Shown here: piece after piece, positions 18,780 through 18,953 of the stretch | Layout: every line of letters starts with the position of its first letter | Numbering within the stretch: position 1 is the first letter of the stretch | From: an uncultured Oscillibacter sp. | GTDB taxonomy: Bacteria > Bacillota > Clostridia > Oscillospirales > Oscillospiraceae | NCBI GenBank assembly: GCA_947245315.1 | Contig: CAMXNV010000015.1 | Location: forward strand, 1-18,953 | Reading direction: 5' to 3' | Length of the DNA: 18,953 bases | Program-made: the position numbers and the translations under genes | The notes under the pieces: model-generated | What the model was told of the DNA's origin: nothing | Seen by the model: only the letters and a program-made list of their open reading frames with translations | The model's database searches: none

Positions 18780-18953
18780 CGCTCACCAGGGTAGCGCCAG
18801 CGAAAAGAGTAGCTGGTCAATTCGATGTCGAACAAACCCCCGCTCAATCTAAAATCGCGTGGGAAGTCATTCCGGCTCCGCCGATCATTCAGGCGCGCCC
18901 CCCGTCCTTCGCGTCCCTACTTCTTTTACTCTTTTGGACCGTGCACGGCCCGT
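18780..18953. other. Unassigned tail at the window edge
   Basis: I see no open frame with a start and ribosome site on either strand, and no tRNA. The sequence is less G+C-rich than the genes. AAAAGAGTAG (18803-18812) recurs imperfectly inverted near 18917-18935 (CTACTTCTTTTACTCTTTT). It may be the beginning of another repeat element that continues past the window. Confidence 0.3.

Noticed and set aside
18286..18786. Minus-strand small frames across the repeat cluster
   Set aside because: Their translations come entirely from the repeat units and have no start signals.

Overview
The window looks like chromosome from a high-G+C, spore-forming, gut-type Clostridia, most like the Oscillospiraceae (the Flavonifractor/Lawsonibacter/Dysosmobacter kind). 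This rests on three things: G+C of roughly two thirds by eye, a SpoIIP sporulation gene beside an SLH-domain surface protein and a Bacillus-type parS site, and intergenic space filled with short GC-rich hairpin repeats. The genus is an inference; no rRNA is present.

Layout. 1-363: repeat element and a sigma-A promoter. 364-3292 (+): dCMP deaminase, then a three-domain protein (polysaccharide pyruvyl transferase, 2x[4Fe-4S] ferredoxin, FrhB/FdhB-like). 3397-4440 (-): membrane-anchored C39-like cysteine peptidase, whose probable leader contains a 192-bp multi-hairpin element with terminal inverted repeats. 4800-9185 (-): a 1461-residue secreted protein with Cys-rich ribbons, an InlB-like repeat, seven or eight ~127-residue repeats and three C-terminal SLH motifs. 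9408-11526: pyridoxal/pyridoxamine kinase (-), divergent from an AraC-type regulator (+), which converges on a cupin (-). 11669-12300: composite repeat element, tRNA-Leu(UAG) and its terminator, and a 21-bp tandem repeat. 12399-13876 (-): an NfeD-SPFH operon with an exact parS site directly after the SPFH stop codon. 14173-14676 (-): GreA-type factor under a consensus promoter. 15018-16223 (+): spoIIP. 16383-16886 (+): GNAT acetyltransferase. 17151-18377 (+): arginine deiminase without arcB/arcC nearby. 18378-18953: repeat cluster and an unassigned tail.

Most genes are single-gene units or pairs with their own terminators, so this is mainly a housekeeping and surface-protein segment rather than one integrated pathway. 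Linked sets are NfeD-SPFH (4-nt overlap, membrane microdomain) and kinase/AraC/cupin (shared intergenic region, overlapping stops). The strongest unusual signals are the exact parS site with an abutting second palindrome, and at least three distinct families of structured interspersed repeats. One repeat end recurs at the araC promoter, and one family keeps its hairpin while changing the paired bases. I saw no obvious defence island, CRISPR array or prophage.
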